64,000 nt of DNA from assembly GCF_002003265.1 (NCBI RefSeq), contig NZ_CP019687.1, forward strand, positions 2,948,501-3,012,500, in the 5' to 3' direction. Positions 18,842-30,827 of the stretch are shown here, in pieces (position 1 is the stretch's first letter; each line of letters starts with the position of its first letter). The position numbers were made by a program, and so were the translations under genes. A model generated the notes under the pieces. It had not been told where the DNA came from. It was given only the letters and a program-made list of their open reading frames with translations, and did not search any database. The stretch is from Paenibacillus larvae subsp. larvae. GTDB taxonomy: Bacteria; Bacillota; Bacilli; Paenibacillales; NBRC-103111.

Positions 18842-19027
18842 TTACCAGCTTGCCTTACGAACACCTGGAATCTGACCTTTGTATGCTAATTCACGGAAAC
18901 AAATTCTGCAAATTTTAAACTTACGAAGTACGGAGTGGGGACGACCGCAGCGTTCGCAACGAGTGCAGGCCCGCACTTTATACTTAGGGGGACGTTGTTG
19001 CTTCACTTTCATCGAAGTTTTTGCCAC
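18842..19027 (-). CDS. rpsN: 30S ribosomal protein S14, zinc-binding type (type Z)
   Basis: This 61-residue short S14 has two CxxC pairs (CTRCERCG and CRIC), which coordinate zinc. The longer zinc-free paralogue, if the genome has one, is not in this window. ATG 19027 follows GGAGGTG. The position between rplE and rpsH is standard. Confidence 0.97.
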   Translation of the reverse strand: MAKTSMKVKQQRPPKYKVRACTRCERCGRPHSVLRKFKICRICFRELAYKGQIPGVRKASW

Positions 19028-19086
19028 TTAATTTTACACCTCCGCTATAGGAGCTTTCCTTAGAAAGTCCCTCCAGTTATTTAAAC

Positions 19087-19629
19087 TTATTTTACAAACG
19101 GCATTCCGAGTTCAGATAGCAATTCACGAGCTTCTTCATCAGTTTTTGCAGTAGTTACGATAACCACGTCCATACCGCGTACTTTATCAACCTGATCATA
19201 CTCAATCTCAGGGAAAATCAGCTGTTCTTTCAGGCCAAGCGTATAGTTACCGCGACCGTCAAAAGCTTTGCTGGATACTCCGCGGAAGTCACGCACACGT
19301 GGAAGAGCTACGTTGAATAGCTTGTCAAGGAAGTGATACATACGCTCACCACGCAGGGTTACTTTTACACCAATTGGCATATTTTCACGAAGTTTAAAAC
19401 CGGCAATGGATTTTTTCGCTCTTGTGATAACCGGCTTTTGACCAGAAATCTTTTGCATATCTTCAACTGCGCTATCAAGTACTTTGGAGTTTGATACAGC
19501 TTCACCAACACCCATGTTGATAACTACTTTCTCTACTTTTGGCACTTGCATTACAGTGGTGTAGTTAAATTTTTGCATTAAAGCAGGAGTAATTTCGTTC
19601 AGAAAACGATCTTTCATTCTCGCTGTCAT
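19087..19629 (-). CDS. rplE: 50S ribosomal protein L5
   Basis: This 180-residue 5S rRNA-binding protein of the central protuberance has the [13 protein letters not shown] and [13 protein letters not shown] segments. Position 19629 ([13 protein letters not shown]) fits the family; a Met four codons later is an alternative. It precedes rpsN. Confidence 0.96.
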   Translation of the reverse strand: MTARMKDRFLNEITPALMQKFNYTTVMQVPKVEKVVINMGVGEAVSNSKVLDSAVEDMQKISGQKPVITRAKKSIAGFKLRENMPIGVKVTLRGERMYHFLDKLFNVALPRVRDFRGVSSKAFDGRGNYTLGLKEQLIFPEIEYDQVDKVRGMDVVIVTTAKTDEEARELLSELGMPFVK

Positions 19630-19660
19630 TCAGATGGCCTCCTTTCCGCCTTTATTTGAA

Positions 19661-20014
19661 TTAATCGATGACTTCACCAGATTTTTTCGCTACGCGAACT
19701 TTCTTGCCGTTGTCCATTACTTTGTATCCTACGCGTGTAGGTTTTCCGCTCTTCGGATCAACAAGCATCACGTTGGAAACGTGGATAGCAGCCTCTTGGT
19801 TCAAGATACCGCCTTGAGGATTTTGTTGGGAAGGCTTCGCATGTTTCTTTACCATATTTACGCCTTCAACCAGTACGCGGTTTTGACGAGGATATGCGGC
19901 GATTACACGGCCCTTTTTCCCTTTGTCCTTACCTGTGATCACGATGACAGTGTCATCTTTTTTCACATGAAGTTTATGATTATGAGATTCCAGTCTCTTT
20001 TTTTGTTTTGGCAT
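19661..20014 (-). CDS. rplX: 50S ribosomal protein L24
   Basis: This 117-residue assembly-initiator protein has a KOW motif ([17 protein letters not shown]) near the N-terminus and the [13 protein letters not shown] segment. L24 binds the 5' domain of 23S rRNA near the tunnel exit. ATG 20014 follows GGAGGTG. Confidence 0.97.
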   Translation of the reverse strand: MPKQKKRLESHNHKLHVKKDDTVIVITGKDKGKKGRVIAAYPRQNRVLVEGVNMVKKHAKPSQQNPQGGILNQEAAIHVSNVMLVDPKSGKPTRVGYKVMDNGKKVRVAKKSGEVID

Positions 20015-20088
20015 ATTCCTTTACACCTCCTACAAGCCTCCGCCGAAATAATGACTCACGTTCAGCTTTCTAGCGGGAAACCAATTAA

Positions 20089-20457
20089 TTAGATAACTTC
20101 AGGAGCCAGAGAAACGATCTTCATGAAGTCTCTTTCACGAAGTTCACGGGCAACCGGTCCGAAAATACGAGTTCCACGAGGGCTCTTATCGTCTTTCACA
20201 ATAACCGCTGCGTTCTCATCGAAAGAAATGTAAGAACCGTCTTTACGGCGTGCACCGCTTTTCGTACGTACGATAACCGCAGTTACTACATCACCTTTCT
20301 TGACAACGCCCCCTGGTGTTGCTTCTTTCACAGAGCAGATGATCAGATCACCGATGTTAGCAGCACGACGGCCGGTTCCGCCTAATACACGGATACACAT
20401 GAGCTTCTTTGCACCGGAGTTATCAGCAACTTTCAGCCGAGATAAAGGTTGAATCAT
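20089..20457 (-). CDS. rplN: 50S ribosomal protein L14
   Basis: This 122-residue beta-barrel protein starts [17 protein letters not shown] and ends [12 protein letters not shown]14 forms an inter-subunit bridge and is the docking site of the RsfS silencing factor. ATG 20457 follows AGGAGGG. Confidence 0.97.
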   Translation of the reverse strand: MIQPLSRLKVADNSGAKKLMCIRVLGGTGRRAANIGDLIICSVKEATPGGVVKKGDVVTAVIVRTKSGARRKDGSYISFDENAAVIVKDDKSPRGTRIFGPVARELRERDFMKIVSLAPEVI

Positions 20458-20487
20458 CTTAAACCCTCCTTTCGTTCACCTTGTCGA

Positions 20488-20751
20488 TTAAATAATTACC
20501 GCTTTTTCTACGATCTCCACAAGTCTGAAACGCTTGTCTTTGGAGAGCGGACGAGTTTCCATGATTTTTACAGTGTCGCCGATTTTAGCGTCATTGTTTT
20601 CGTCATGAGCTTTGAATTTTTTCGTATATTTAATCCGTTTGTGGTACAAATCGTGTTTTTTGTAAGTTTCGACAGCAACTACGATGGTTTTATCCATTTT
20701 ATCACTGACCACTTTACCGATTTGGACTTTACGTTCGTTACGTTCTGCCAT
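20488..20751 (-). CDS. rpsQ: 30S ribosomal protein S17
   Basis: This 87-residue OB-fold protein has the [15 protein letters not shown] and [18 protein letters not shown] segments of S17, an early 16S rRNA binder. ATG 20751 follows GGAGGG. It starts 26 nt after rpmC. Confidence 0.97.
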   Translation of the reverse strand: MAERNERKVQIGKVVSDKMDKTIVVAVETYKKHDLYHKRIKYTKKFKAHDENNDAKIGDTVKIMETRPLSKDKRFRLVEIVEKAVII

Positions 20752-20777
20752 GCACGAACCCTCCTCTCTGAATTGTG

Positions 20778-20975
20778 TTAGCCAATCCCTAACTCTCTTT
20801 CACGCAAAACAGTCTTCGCTCGCGCTATTTCTTTGCGCAGTTCACGAATCTTTACTGGGTTATCCAGTTGACCGGTAGCTAGTTGAAAACGGAGGTTAAA
20901 GAGTTCTTCTTTAAATCCAGAAATTTTTTGTTCGATCTCAGCAGTGGTTAAGTTGCGAAATTCACTAGCCTTCAT
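20778..20975 (-). CDS. rpmC: 50S ribosomal protein L29
   Basis: This 65-residue two-helix protein ([18 protein letters not shown]) sits at the tunnel exit where trigger factor and SRP dock. ATG 20975 is preferred to GTG codons 12 nt upstream because AGGTGG has good spacing to it and relatives begin MKA. The start lies inside the end of rplP (11-nt overlap), so translation is coupled. Confidence 0.95.
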   Translation of the reverse strand: MKASEFRNLTTAEIEQKISGFKEELFNLRFQLATGQLDNPVKIRELRKEIARAKTVLRERELGIG

Positions 20976-21399
20976 TTGCTTCACCACCTACTTCTTCTCT
21001 TTTCACAAACTTACATTTTACAGGAAGTTTGTGAGCTGCAAGACGCATCGCTTCGCGTGCGACTTCTTCGCTAACACCGGCAAGCTCAAACATGATTTTG
21101 CCCGGTTTAACAACACTAACCCATTTTTCTACGTTACCTTTACCGCTACCCATACGAACTTCAAACGGTTTTTGCGTAATTGGCTTGGATGGGAAGATTT
21201 TAATCCATACTTTACCACCACGCTTGATGTAACGAGTCATGGCAATACGAGCAGCCTCAATCTGACGGTTAGTTACCCACGCTGGCTCAAGAGCCTGAAG
21301 ACCGTATTCACCGAAAGCCACTTCAGTACCGCCTTTTGCGCGGCCTTTCATGCTTCCACGATGCTCTTTACGGTGTTTCACACGTTTTGGCATTAACAT
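20965..21399 (-). CDS. rplP: 50S ribosomal protein L16
   Basis: This 144-residue protein has [17 protein letters not shown] at the start and the [18 protein letters not shown] segment that contacts A-site tRNA. ATG 21399 (MLMPKR) with GGAGG at 9 nt agrees with relatives. It follows rpsC by 2 nt. Confidence 0.96.
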   Translation of the reverse strand: MLMPKRVKHRKEHRGSMKGRAKGGTEVAFGEYGLQALEPAWVTNRQIEAARIAMTRYIKRGGKVWIKIFPSKPITQKPFEVRMGSGKGNVEKWVSVVKPGKIMFELAGVSEEVAREAMRLAAHKLPVKCKFVKREEVGGEANEG

Positions 21400-21401
21400 G
21401 A

Positions 21402-22064
21402 TTAATTTCCTCCTTCCGTAGCAGCCTTTTTCTTAGCAGTCGGAAGTACCTCTCCACGATAGATCCATACTTTAACACCAGTACGGCCATATGTTGTATG
21501 AGCTTCTGCAGTACCATAATCAATATCTGCGCGAAGTGTGTGAAGGGGAACTGTTCCTTCGCTATATCCTTCTGAACGGGCGATATCCGCTCCGCCTAGA
21601 CGTCCGCTTGTTGTAACTTTAATCCCTTTAGCTCCAGCTCTCATGGTTCTTTGGATAGCTTGCTTCATAGCACGACGGAAAGAAACACGACGTTCCAGTT
21701 GTTGTGCAATGCTTTCAGCTACAAGAATCGCATCCAGCTCTGGGTTTTTCACTTCAGAGATGTTGATATGAATTTTCTTACCAGTCATTCTGGCAATGTG
21801 AGCACGGATTGCTTCAACTTCAGATCCGCCTCTACCAATTACCATTCCTGGTTTAGCTGTGTGAATAGTTACGTTCACACGGTTAGCCGCGCGCTCTATA
21901 TCAATGTGAGAAACGGCGGAGTCTTTCAGTTTGTTCTTCAAGAACTCACGGATCTTCACATCTTCAATCAGCAATGCGCCGAAATCTTTGTCTGCGTACC
22001 ACTTGGATTCCCAATCGCGAATAACACCTATTCTAAGGCCCACCGGGCTTACTTTTTGACCCAT
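21402..22064 (-). CDS. rpsC: 30S ribosomal protein S3
   Basis: This 220-residue protein has a KH type-2 domain (about 40-110, with [15 protein letters not shown]) and the C-terminal S3 domain ([19 protein letters not shown]). S3 helps form the mRNA entry tunnel and helicase activity. ATG 22064 follows GGAGGG. Confidence 0.97.
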   Translation of the reverse strand: MGQKVSPVGLRIGVIRDWESKWYADKDFGALLIEDVKIREFLKNKLKDSAVSHIDIERAANRVNVTIHTAKPGMVIGRGGSEVEAIRAHIARMTGKKIHINISEVKNPELDAILVAESIAQQLERRVSFRRAMKQAIQRTMRAGAKGIKVTTSGRLGGADIARSEGYSEGTVPLHTLRADIDYGTAEAHTTYGRTGVKVWIYRGEVLPTAKKKAATEGGN

Positions 22065-22077
22065 ACTTTATCCCTCC

Positions 22078-22410
22078 TTATTTCTCAGATACAACCAATG
22101 TAATATGACTGGTACGTTTATTAATACGGCTTGCACATCCCATTGCGCGAGGACGGAAGCGTTTCATAGTTGGTCCTTGGTTCACATAAATTTCGCTGAT
22201 CACCAGTTTGTTAGGATCTAACGAATGATTATGCTCTGCATTAGCAATAGCAGAGTTAAGCAATTTCTCCACGACTGGAGATGCCGCTTTAGGAGTGTGA
22301 CGAAGAATCGCAATCGCCTCACCCACTGCCTTGCCCCGGATCAAGTCAATAACCAATTGCACTTTACGAGGAGCAATCCGAACATGATTAGCAGCAGCTT
22401 TTGCTTGCAT
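22078..22410 (-). CDS. rplV: 50S ribosomal protein L22
   Basis: This 110-residue protein has the L22 core ([18 protein letters not shown]) and a C-terminal beta-hairpin region ([15 protein letters not shown]) that lines the exit tunnel near the macrolide site. The hairpin shows no insertion or deletion. ATG 22410 follows GGAGG. Confidence 0.97.
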   Translation of the reverse strand: MQAKAAANHVRIAPRKVQLVIDLIRGKAVGEAIAILRHTPKAASPVVEKLLNSAIANAEHNHSLDPNKLVISEIYVNQGPTMKRFRPRAMGCASRINKRTSHITLVVSEK

Positions 22411-22442
22411 AGGTAGTACCTCCTCTCAGAGAAAAATCGCTG

Positions 22443-22718
22443 TTAGCGTTTCGTTTTCTTATCGTCAACGTGTCCTTTGTAAGTACGAGTAGGCGCAAAT
22501 TCACCGAGCTTGTGCCCAACCATATCCTCTGTCACATACACAGGAACATGTTTTCTTCCATCATATACAGCAACCGTATGTCCTACGAATTGCGGGAAGA
22601 TCGTAGAACGGCGAGACCAGGTCTTAATAACAACCTTTTTGTTCGCTTCGTTCATTTCTTCAATTTTTTTCATTAGATGACCATCAACAAATGGCCCTTT
22701 CTTCAGGCTGCGTCCCAT
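22443..22718 (-). CDS. rpsS: 30S ribosomal protein S19
   Basis: This 91-residue head protein starts [15 protein letters not shown] and has [19 protein letters not shown] and [14 protein letters not shown]19 pairs with S13 near the A-site finger. ATG 22718 follows GGGAGG. Confidence 0.97.
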   Translation of the reverse strand: MGRSLKKGPFVDGHLMKKIEEMNEANKKVVIKTWSRRSTIFPQFVGHTVAVYDGRKHVPVYVTEDMVGHKLGEFAPTRTYKGHVDDKKTKR

Positions 22719-22766
22719 TGATGCTCCTCCCTTCTCTGATCCTTAAGGTTAAATTCGAAAGCTGTT

Positions 22767-23597
22767 TTACTTCGTGCGACCACGTACAATGTACTTGTCA
22801 GAAGCTTTGCCTTTTTTACGAGTTTTATAACCAAGAGTCGGTTTACCCCATGGAGACATTGGAGACTTACGACCGATCGGAGCACGACCTTCACCACCAC
22901 CGTGAGGGTGATCGTTAGGGTTCATAACAACCCCGCGAACTTCTGGTCTCTTACCTAACCAGCGGTTACGTCCAGCTTTACCAATCTTAATAAGCTCATG
23001 GTCTTTGTTGCCCACAGATCCGATCGTGGCGCGGCAAACTTTCAGCACTTTACGAACTTCACCGGAGGAAAGACGAATAGTTACATATTTGTCTTCTTTA
23101 CCAAGAAGCTGAGCTTCGGTACCGGCTGCGCGTACCAGTTGCCCACCTTTACCAGGTTTCAGTTCAATGTTGTGGATAACCGAACCGACCGGAATTTTTT
23201 CCAGAGGAAGGCAGTTACCTACTTTGATATCCGCATCTGTACCGGATTGGATCATATCTCCGACTTTCAAGCCGTTCGGAGCGATGATGTATCTCTTCTC
23301 ACCATCCAAGTAGTGAATCAGAGCAATGTTAGCGGAACGGTTAGGATCGTACTCAATTGTAGCAACGCGTCCTGGTATTCCATCTTTGTTCCGTTTGAAG
23401 TCAATAATCCGGTATTTACGCTTATGTCCACCACCATGGTGACGAACTGTAATTTTACCTTGGTTGTTACGTCCAGCCGTTTTGCTAAGCGGAGCTAGCA
23501 AGGATTTCTCCGGAGTAGACGTGGTGATTTCCTCGAATGTAGAAACCGACATTGCACGTCGAGCCGGGGATGTTGGTTTATACTTTTTAATTGGCAC
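22767..23597 (-). CDS. rplB: 50S ribosomal protein L2
   Basis: This 276-residue protein has the OB and SH3-like domains and the C-terminal [14 protein letters not shown] segment, whose histidine lies near the peptidyl transferase centre. It begins [21 protein letters not shown] 23597 follows AGGAGGG. Confidence 0.98.
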   Translation of the reverse strand: MPIKKYKPTSPARRAMSVSTFEEITTSTPEKSLLAPLSKTAGRNNQGKITVRHHGGGHKRKYRIIDFKRNKDGIPGRVATIEYDPNRSANIALIHYLDGEKRYIIAPNGLKVGDMIQSGTDADIKVGNCLPLEKIPVGSVIHNIELKPGKGGQLVRAAGTEAQLLGKEDKYVTIRLSSGEVRKVLKVCRATIGSVGNKDHELIKIGKAGRNRWLGKRPEVRGVVMNPNDHPHGGGEGRAPIGRKSPMSPWGKPTLGYKTRKKGKASDKYIVRGRTK

Positions 23598-23625
23598 CTA
23601 GATTCCCTCCTTACTTTCTAGTTTC

Positions 23626-23916
23626 TTATACCGATTCAAAGAATTCCAGCTCTTTGCTATCTTCACTAAGTGTTACAAAAGCTTTCTTCCACTCGGAAGT
23701 ATATCCATTATAACGGCCGTATCGTTTAGGCTTGGCTGGCATTCTCAAAGTGTTTACTTTAGTAACTTTCACTTTAAAAATTTGTTCGATGGCTTGCTTA
23801 ATTTCCACTTTGTTAGCACGGATATCTACTTCAAATACGTATTTCTTATCTGCCATCATGTCAGCAGTACGTTCAGTGATAACCGGACGCTTGATTATAT
23901 CGCGTGGGTTTTTCAT
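23626..23916 (-). CDS. rplW: 50S ribosomal protein L23
   Basis: This 96-residue tunnel-exit protein ([19 protein letters not shown]) is the docking site for trigger factor and SRP. ATG 23916 overlaps the rplD stop by 4 nt, so the two are translationally coupled. Confidence 0.97.
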   Translation of the reverse strand: MKNPRDIIKRPVITERTADMMADKKYVFEVDIRANKVEIKQAIEQIFKVKVTKVNTLRMPAKPKRYGRYNGYTSEWKKAFVTLSEDSKELEFFESV

Positions 23917-24539
23917 TGTGCAAGCACCTCCTCTACCTTCTGAACCGCATCTTTCGTAATGATCAATTTGTCATATCCCAATACGTCCAATACGTTGATT
24001 CCATCAGCAGCAAGAAACTTCACGCCTGGAATGTTACGGGCAGAGCGAGCTACGTTCTCATCATGCTCAGAAGCTACAACCAGCGCTTTACGTTCAACCT
24101 TGAGGTTGGTCAGAATTGCTGCAAATTCTTTTGTTTTTGGTTGAGCCATAGCCAGATCATCCAGAACTACGATCTCATTATCAATCACTTTAGAAGATAA
24201 AGCCGATTTGATTGCCAAGCGGCGAACCTTCTTAGGCAGTTTGTAAGCATAGCTGCGAGGCGTAGGTCCGAAAACAGTACCGCCACCTTTCCATTGAGGC
24301 GCACGAATACTACCTTGGCGAGCACGTCCCGTTCCCTTTTGTTTCCACGGCTTGCGTCCGCCACCGCGAACTTCAGAGCGGCCCTTGGTTTTGTGTGTAC
24401 CTTGACGAAGGGATGCTTGTTGCATAACTACGGCTTCATGCAACACGTGTACATGAGGCTCAATTCCGAATACTGCATCAGATAGTTCTACTTCACCTAC
24501 CTGAGTACCTTGTACGTTATATAAAGCTACTTTTGGCAT
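23913..24539 (-). CDS. rplD: 50S ribosomal protein L4
   Basis: This 208-residue protein has the extended tunnel loop with [20 protein letters not shown] and the globular domain binding 23S domain I. ATG 24539 ([11 protein letters not shown]) is set by GGAGG 7 nt upstream; a longer frame to 24587 is not family-like. It starts 16 nt past rplC. Confidence 0.97.
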   Translation of the reverse strand: MPKVALYNVQGTQVGEVELSDAVFGIEPHVHVLHEAVVMQQASLRQGTHKTKGRSEVRGGGRKPWKQKGTGRARQGSIRAPQWKGGGTVFGPTPRSYAYKLPKKVRRLAIKSALSSKVIDNEIVVLDDLAMAQPKTKEFAAILTNLKVERKALVVASEHDENVARSARNIPGVKFLAADGINVLDVLGYDKLIITKDAVQKVEEVLAQ

Positions 24540-24555
24540 CAGTCTTCCTCCTTTC

Positions 24556-25182
24556 TTACTTTTTAACTGCGGATTGCACTTTAACATAGCTGTTTTTCGG
24601 TCCAGGGATAGATCCTTTTACCAAAATCACATTACGTTCTGCATCCACTTTAATTACTTGAAGATTTTGTAAAGTCACCGTTTCATGTCCCATATGTCCT
24701 GGGAGGTTCTTACCCTTAAATACACGGTTGGCTGCAATGGAACCCATGGAACCAGGACCGCGATGGTAACGGGAACCGTGAGACATAGGTCCTCTTGACT
24801 GGTTATGTCTTTTAATTACACCTTGGAATCCTTTACCTTTGGATGTACCGGTTACGTCAACGAATTCTCCCTCAGCAAACAGATCAGCTTTCAGCTCCTG
24901 GCCAACTTCATAATCTGATAACTGAACTCCACGGAATTCTTGCACGTAGCGCTTAGGCGTTGTATTAGCTTTCTTGGCATGGCCAATTTCAGGCTTGTTA
25001 GCTCTTTTTTCTTTTTTATCTTCAAAACCAACTTGGATGGCTTCATAACCGTCGTTCTCGGAATCTTTCTTTTGAAGAACCACGCAAGGACCGGCTTGAA
25101 TGACAGTAACCGGTACTACCAGACCTTCCGGAGTAAATACTTGAGTCATCCCAAGTTTTTTACCTAAGATACCTTTAGTCAT
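24556..25182 (-). CDS. rplC: 50S ribosomal protein L3
   Basis: This 208-residue protein begins [16 protein letters not shown] and has the [15 protein letters not shown] and GSMGS segments of the finger that approaches the peptidyl transferase centre. ATG 25182 is chosen with GAGGTG at 6 nt over a GTG three codons upstream that forms part of that site. Confidence 0.97.
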   Translation of the reverse strand: MTKGILGKKLGMTQVFTPEGLVVPVTVIQAGPCVVLQKKDSENDGYEAIQVGFEDKKEKRANKPEIGHAKKANTTPKRYVQEFRGVQLSDYEVGQELKADLFAEGEFVDVTGTSKGKGFQGVIKRHNQSRGPMSHGSRYHRGPGSMGSIAANRVFKGKNLPGHMGHETVTLQNLQVIKVDAERNVILVKGSIPGPKNSYVKVQSAVKK

Positions 25183-25226
25183 CGTTGACACCTCTTTTCT
25201 TTCTCACTTTTATGCTATATAGTCAC

Positions 25227-25643
<417 letters not shown>

Positions 25644-25673
25644 TCATCGCAACGTCACAGACCAACGTTCACT

Positions 25674-25702
25674 ATTATATAAAACATTTCTCTATAATGC
25701 AA
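25674..25702 (-). promoter_or_regulatory. Sigma-A promoter of the S10 operon
   Basis: Minus-strand TTGCAT (25697-25702), 17-bp spacer and perfect TATAAT (25674-25679) lie about 140 nt upstream of rpsJ, leaving a leader long enough for autogenous control. I saw no clear L4-type leader fold. Confidence 0.82.
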
Positions 25703-25728
25703 GAAAAACAGCAAACTTTATTCTTTCT

Positions 25729-25847
25729 GAATCAATTTCATAACTTAGATTTCCATCCGAACTGGTACAAGATATAGATAAATTTGAACTGTATTTATCT
25801 ATATCTTCTCAATTAAACGCTCACCAGAAGTTTTATGAAATTGATTC
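25729..25847 (+). repeat. Nested-palindrome repeat, copy B
   Basis: Perfect 15-bp terminal inverted arms GAATCAATTTCATAA (25729-25743) and TTATGAAATTGATTC (25833-25847) enclose a perfect 15-bp inner inverted repeat (AAGATATAGATAAAT, 25769-25783, with its complement at 25793-25807). TTTCT lies directly on both sides (25724-25728 and 25848-25852), a possible 5-bp target duplication. It lies between the tuf terminator and the S10 promoter. No coding capacity is present. Confidence 0.8.
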
Positions 25848-25871
25848 TTTCTATTATATAGTAAGAAATAA

Positions 25872-25898
25872 ACCCTGCTGCCGAATCGGCAACAGGGT
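25872..25898 (-). terminator. Intrinsic terminator of tuf (end of the str operon)
   Basis: Stem ACCCTGTTGCCGA / TCGGCAGCAGGGT (one mismatch) with almost no loop is followed by TTTATTTCTT on the minus strand, 75 nt past the tuf stop. Confidence 0.85.
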
Positions 25899-25972
25899 CT
25901 TTCTCGTTACAGTACAATTCGTTCCAATACAAGTTTCATTTATTTGTTTTTTCTATTCTTCTAGAAGAGATA

Positions 25973-27163
25973 TTACTTAATGATGGATGCTACTGCACCG
26001 GCACCTACTGTACGTCCGCCTTCACGAATCGCGAAGCGAGTTCCTTCTTCGATAGCGATTGGCGCGATCAGTTCAACAGTAACGGTGATGTTATCACCAG
26101 GCATAACCATGTCAGTACCTTCCGGAAGCTGGATTACACCCGTTACGTCCGTAGTACGGAAGTAGAACTGAGGACGGTATCCAGGGAAGAAAGGCTTATG
26201 ACGGCCACCCTCTTCGCTAGTCAGTACGTATACTTGAGCAGTAAATTGAGTATGTGGGTTAACAGAACCCGGTTTGGCCAATACTTGTCCACGCTCGATT
26301 TCTTTGCGGTCTACACCACGAAGAAGGGCACCGATGTTATCACCAGCTTGAGCGGAATCAAGAAGCTTACGGAACATTTCCACACCAGTTACAACGGTTT
26401 TCTTAGTTTCTTCAACAAGACCAACGATTTCAACCTCGTCAGATACTTTAACTACACCACGCTCAACACGGCCAGTAGCAACAGTACCACGACCAGTGAT
26501 GGAGAATACGTCCTCAACTGGCATCAAGAAAGGTTTGTCAGTATCGCGTTCTGGAGTTGGGATATACTCATCGATTTGTTCGAACAGTTCAATGACTTTC
26601 TTAGCCCATTCTCCATCAGGGTTCATCAGTGCTTCACGAGCAGATCCACGGATAATTGGAGTGTCATCACCAGGGAATTCATACTCGGAAAGAAGATCGC
26701 GAATTTCCATTTCAACCAGTTCAAGAAGTTCTTCGTCTTCAACCATATCGCACTTGTTCATGAATACTACGATGTAAGGTACGCCTACCTGACGGGACAA
26801 AAGGATGTGCTCACGAGTTTGTGGCATAGGACCGTCGGCAGCGGAAACTACCAGGATCGCTCCGTCCATTTGCGCAGCACCAGTGATCATGTTTTTAACA
26901 TAGTCAGCATGGCCTGGGCAGTCAACGTGTGCATAGTGGCGTTTGTCAGTTTCATATTCTACGTGAGATGTGGAAATGGTGATACCACGCTCGCGCTCTT
27001 CTGGTGCTTTGTCGATTTGGTCGAATGCAATTGCAGCACCGCCATAAGTTTTGGAAAGCACAGTAGTAATAGCAGCAGTCAGAGTTGTTTTACCATGGTC
27101 AACGTGACCAATTGTACCGATGTTAACATGCGGTTTATTACGTTCAAATTTAGCCTTTGCCAT
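25973..27163 (-). CDS. tuf: Elongation factor Tu
   Basis: This 396-residue GTPase carries aminoacyl-tRNA to the ribosome. G motifs [17 protein letters not shown] and NKCD are intact, and domains 2 and 3 end in [18 protein letters not shown] 27163 is chosen over an ATG three codons earlier that sits on the Shine-Dalgarno AGGAGG. It is the last gene of the str operon, 36 nt after fusA. Confidence 0.98.
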   Translation of the reverse strand: MAKAKFERNKPHVNIGTIGHVDHGKTTLTAAITTVLSKTYGGAAIAFDQIDKAPEERERGITISTSHVEYETDKRHYAHVDCPGHADYVKNMITGAAQMDGAILVVSAADGPMPQTREHILLSRQVGVPYIVVFMNKCDMVEDEELLELVEMEIRDLLSEYEFPGDDTPIIRGSAREALMNPDGEWAKKVIELFEQIDEYIPTPERDTDKPFLMPVEDVFSITGRGTVATGRVERGVVKVSDEVEIVGLVEETKKTVVTGVEMFRKLLDSAQAGDNIGALLRGVDRKEIERGQVLAKPGSVNPHTQFTAQVYVLTSEEGGRHKPFFPGYRPQFYFRTTDVTGVIQLPEGTDMVMPGDNITVTVELIAPIAIEEGTRFAIREGGRTVGAGAVASIIK

Positions 27164-27199
27164 TTTAAACATATCCTCCTTAAATGGTTAAAAGTTATT

Positions 27200-29275
<2,076 letters not shown>

Positions 29276-29307
29276 AGTTATGTCTCCTTCCTTTTCTTAC
29301 GAAAATC

Positions 29308-29778
29308 CTACCAACGGTAGTGAGCAAACGCCTTGTTTGCTTCAGCCATTTTATGAGTATCTTCACGTTTTTTAACAGAAGAACCCGTATTGTTGCTTGC
29401 ATCGATAATTTCGTTTGCAAGTCTCTCTTCCATAGTTTTTTCACCACGGAGACGAGAGTAGTTTACTAACCAGCGAAGACCAAGAGTGGTACGACGCTCA
29501 GGCTTAACTTCAATTGGCACTTGGTAGTTGGCACCACCTACACGGCGAGCTTTAACCTCAAGTACTGGCATGATGTTTTTCAGAGCCTGTTCAAACACTT
29601 CCATCGGTTCCTTACCAGTGCGGTCTTTCACGATGTTAAAAGCATTATATAGGATAGTTTGGGCTACTCCTCTTTTACCGTCGATCATGATACGGTTAAT
29701 CAGACGGGTAACCAGCTTACTATTATAAATAGGATCTGGCAAAACGTCTCTACGAGGTACTGGACCTTTACGAGGCAT
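29308..29778 (-). CDS. rpsG: 30S ribosomal protein S7
   Basis: This 156-residue head-assembly protein starts [20 protein letters not shown] and has the [16 protein letters not shown] hairpin that reaches the E site. ATG 29778 follows an AGGGGG site. It lies between rpsL and fusA in the str operon. Confidence 0.97.
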   Translation of the reverse strand: MPRKGPVPRRDVLPDPIYNSKLVTRLINRIMIDGKRGVAQTILYNAFNIVKDRTGKEPMEVFEQALKNIMPVLEVKARRVGGANYQVPIEVKPERRTTLGLRWLVNYSRLRGEKTMEERLANEIIDASNNTGSSVKKREDTHKMAEANKAFAHYRW

Positions 29779-29825
29779 AGTTTATCCCCCTTTCTTCAAA
29801 AGTCATTCTAGATTTTGTTGATCCA

Positions 29826-30245
29826 TTATTTCTTTTCTTTAGGTTTCTTGGTACCGTATTTGGAACGGGCCTGCATACGGTTGTTCACTCCGGAAGTATC
29901 CAGTGCACCACGAACGATATGGTAACGTACCCCCGGAAGGTCTTTTACCCTACCTCCACGAATCAATACAACACTGTGTTCTTGCAGGTTGTGACCGATA
30001 CCCGGAATGTATGCTGTTACCTCAACACGGTTAGTCAAGCGTACACGAGCATATTTACGGAGCGCGGAGTTTGGCTTCTTAGGAGTCATGGTACCCACAC
30101 GAGTACATACACCACGTTTTTGCGGAGCGCTGATATCCGTAGCCTCTCTTTTCAGAGCATTGTATCCTCTTTGAAGAGCTGGGGATTTGGATTTAACCAC
30201 CTTCGCTTGGCGTCCTTTACGGACTAACTGATTAATTGTTGGCAT
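29826..30245 (-). CDS. rpsL: 30S ribosomal protein S12
   Basis: This 139-residue decoding-centre protein ([16 protein letters not shown]) has the wild-type streptomycin-related segments [15 protein letters not shown] and [12 protein letters not shown], with both key lysines present. ATG 30245 follows GGAGGTGG; the open extension to 30395 has no family match and contains the leader. Confidence 0.97.
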   Translation of the reverse strand: MPTINQLVRKGRQAKVVKSKSPALQRGYNALKREATDISAPQKRGVCTRVGTMTPKKPNSALRKYARVRLTNRVEVTAYIPGIGHNLQEHSVVLIRGGRVKDLPGVRYHIVRGALDTSGVNNRMQARSKYGTKKPKEKK

Positions 30246-30410
30246 TTCGCCACCTCCTCTCTCATCTTTTAAAAGGAATCCTCTATCGCAAGCCCACAGA
30301 TCCAGGCATGTCATAAATGGACAAAGGAAAAGTTTTTGTTTCCATCCCACAACAAAACAACGATTTCTCTTTATTTTGCTGTCGAGCATTTCCACAAAAA
30401 CGGCTATGCA

Positions 30411-30662
30411 CTACTCTTTGGCTATTGCTGCAACTGCAGCACCGACCTCAATACCGCAAGCTTTACCAAGCTGCTTCATGGAGTCTACATAGGTAACCTT
30501 AACGCCCATTTTCTTGCAGAGGTTAACCATCTTCATTGTCATTCGAGGATCTGCATCCCCGGCAACAAATACTTCATCGGCTTTACCAAGCTCAATAAGT
30601 TTTGTTGCTTGTTTGGTGCCAATGCTAATATTCGTCGCCTGTTTCACTTTATCATAAGACAC
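30411..30662 (-). CDS. rplGB: L7Ae-family kink-turn RNA-binding protein (YbxF/RplGB)
   Basis: This 83-residue L7Ae/L30e-fold protein has GTKQATKLIELGKADEVFVAGDAD and a C-terminal GAAVAAI helix. Bacillus YbxF binds kink-turn RNA and the ribosome but is not essential; the exact role is unresolved. GTG 30662 is chosen because GGAGG lies 9 nt upstream and the product begins SYDKVKQ as in relatives. It is the first gene of the str operon. Confidence 0.92.
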   Translation of the reverse strand: MSYDKVKQATNISIGTKQATKLIELGKADEVFVAGDADPRMTMKMVNLCKKMGVKVTYVDSMKQLGKACGIEVGAAVAAIAKE

Positions 30663-30716
30663 GATTCTGTTCCTCCAAAGCACAGGGAAATAAAATCATC
30701 CTAGGCACACTTTGAT

Positions 30717-30745
30717 ATATTAGCATTTTGCTATTAGGGTGTCAA
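30717..30745 (-). promoter_or_regulatory. Sigma-A promoter of the str operon
   Basis: Minus-strand TTGACA (30740-30745), 17-bp spacer and TAATAT (30717-30722) lie about 50 nt upstream of the L7Ae-like gene and just after the rpoC terminator hairpin. Confidence 0.82.
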
Positions 30746-30753
30746 GAAGATTA

Positions 30754-30791
30754 CCTGCCTTTCCAGAACAAAATCTTTCTGAAAAGGCAGG
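30754..30791 (-). terminator. Hairpin terminator after rpoC
   Basis: A 14-bp imperfect stem (CCTGCCTTTTCAGA with TCTGGAAAGGCAGG) begins 37 nt past the rpoC stop. The following bases are only moderately T-rich (TAATCTTCTT), so some read-through into the str operon is likely. Confidence 0.65.
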
Positions 30792-30827
30792 CGATTATTC
30801 TCTTCTTTTTTTACCGTCAAAACAAAT

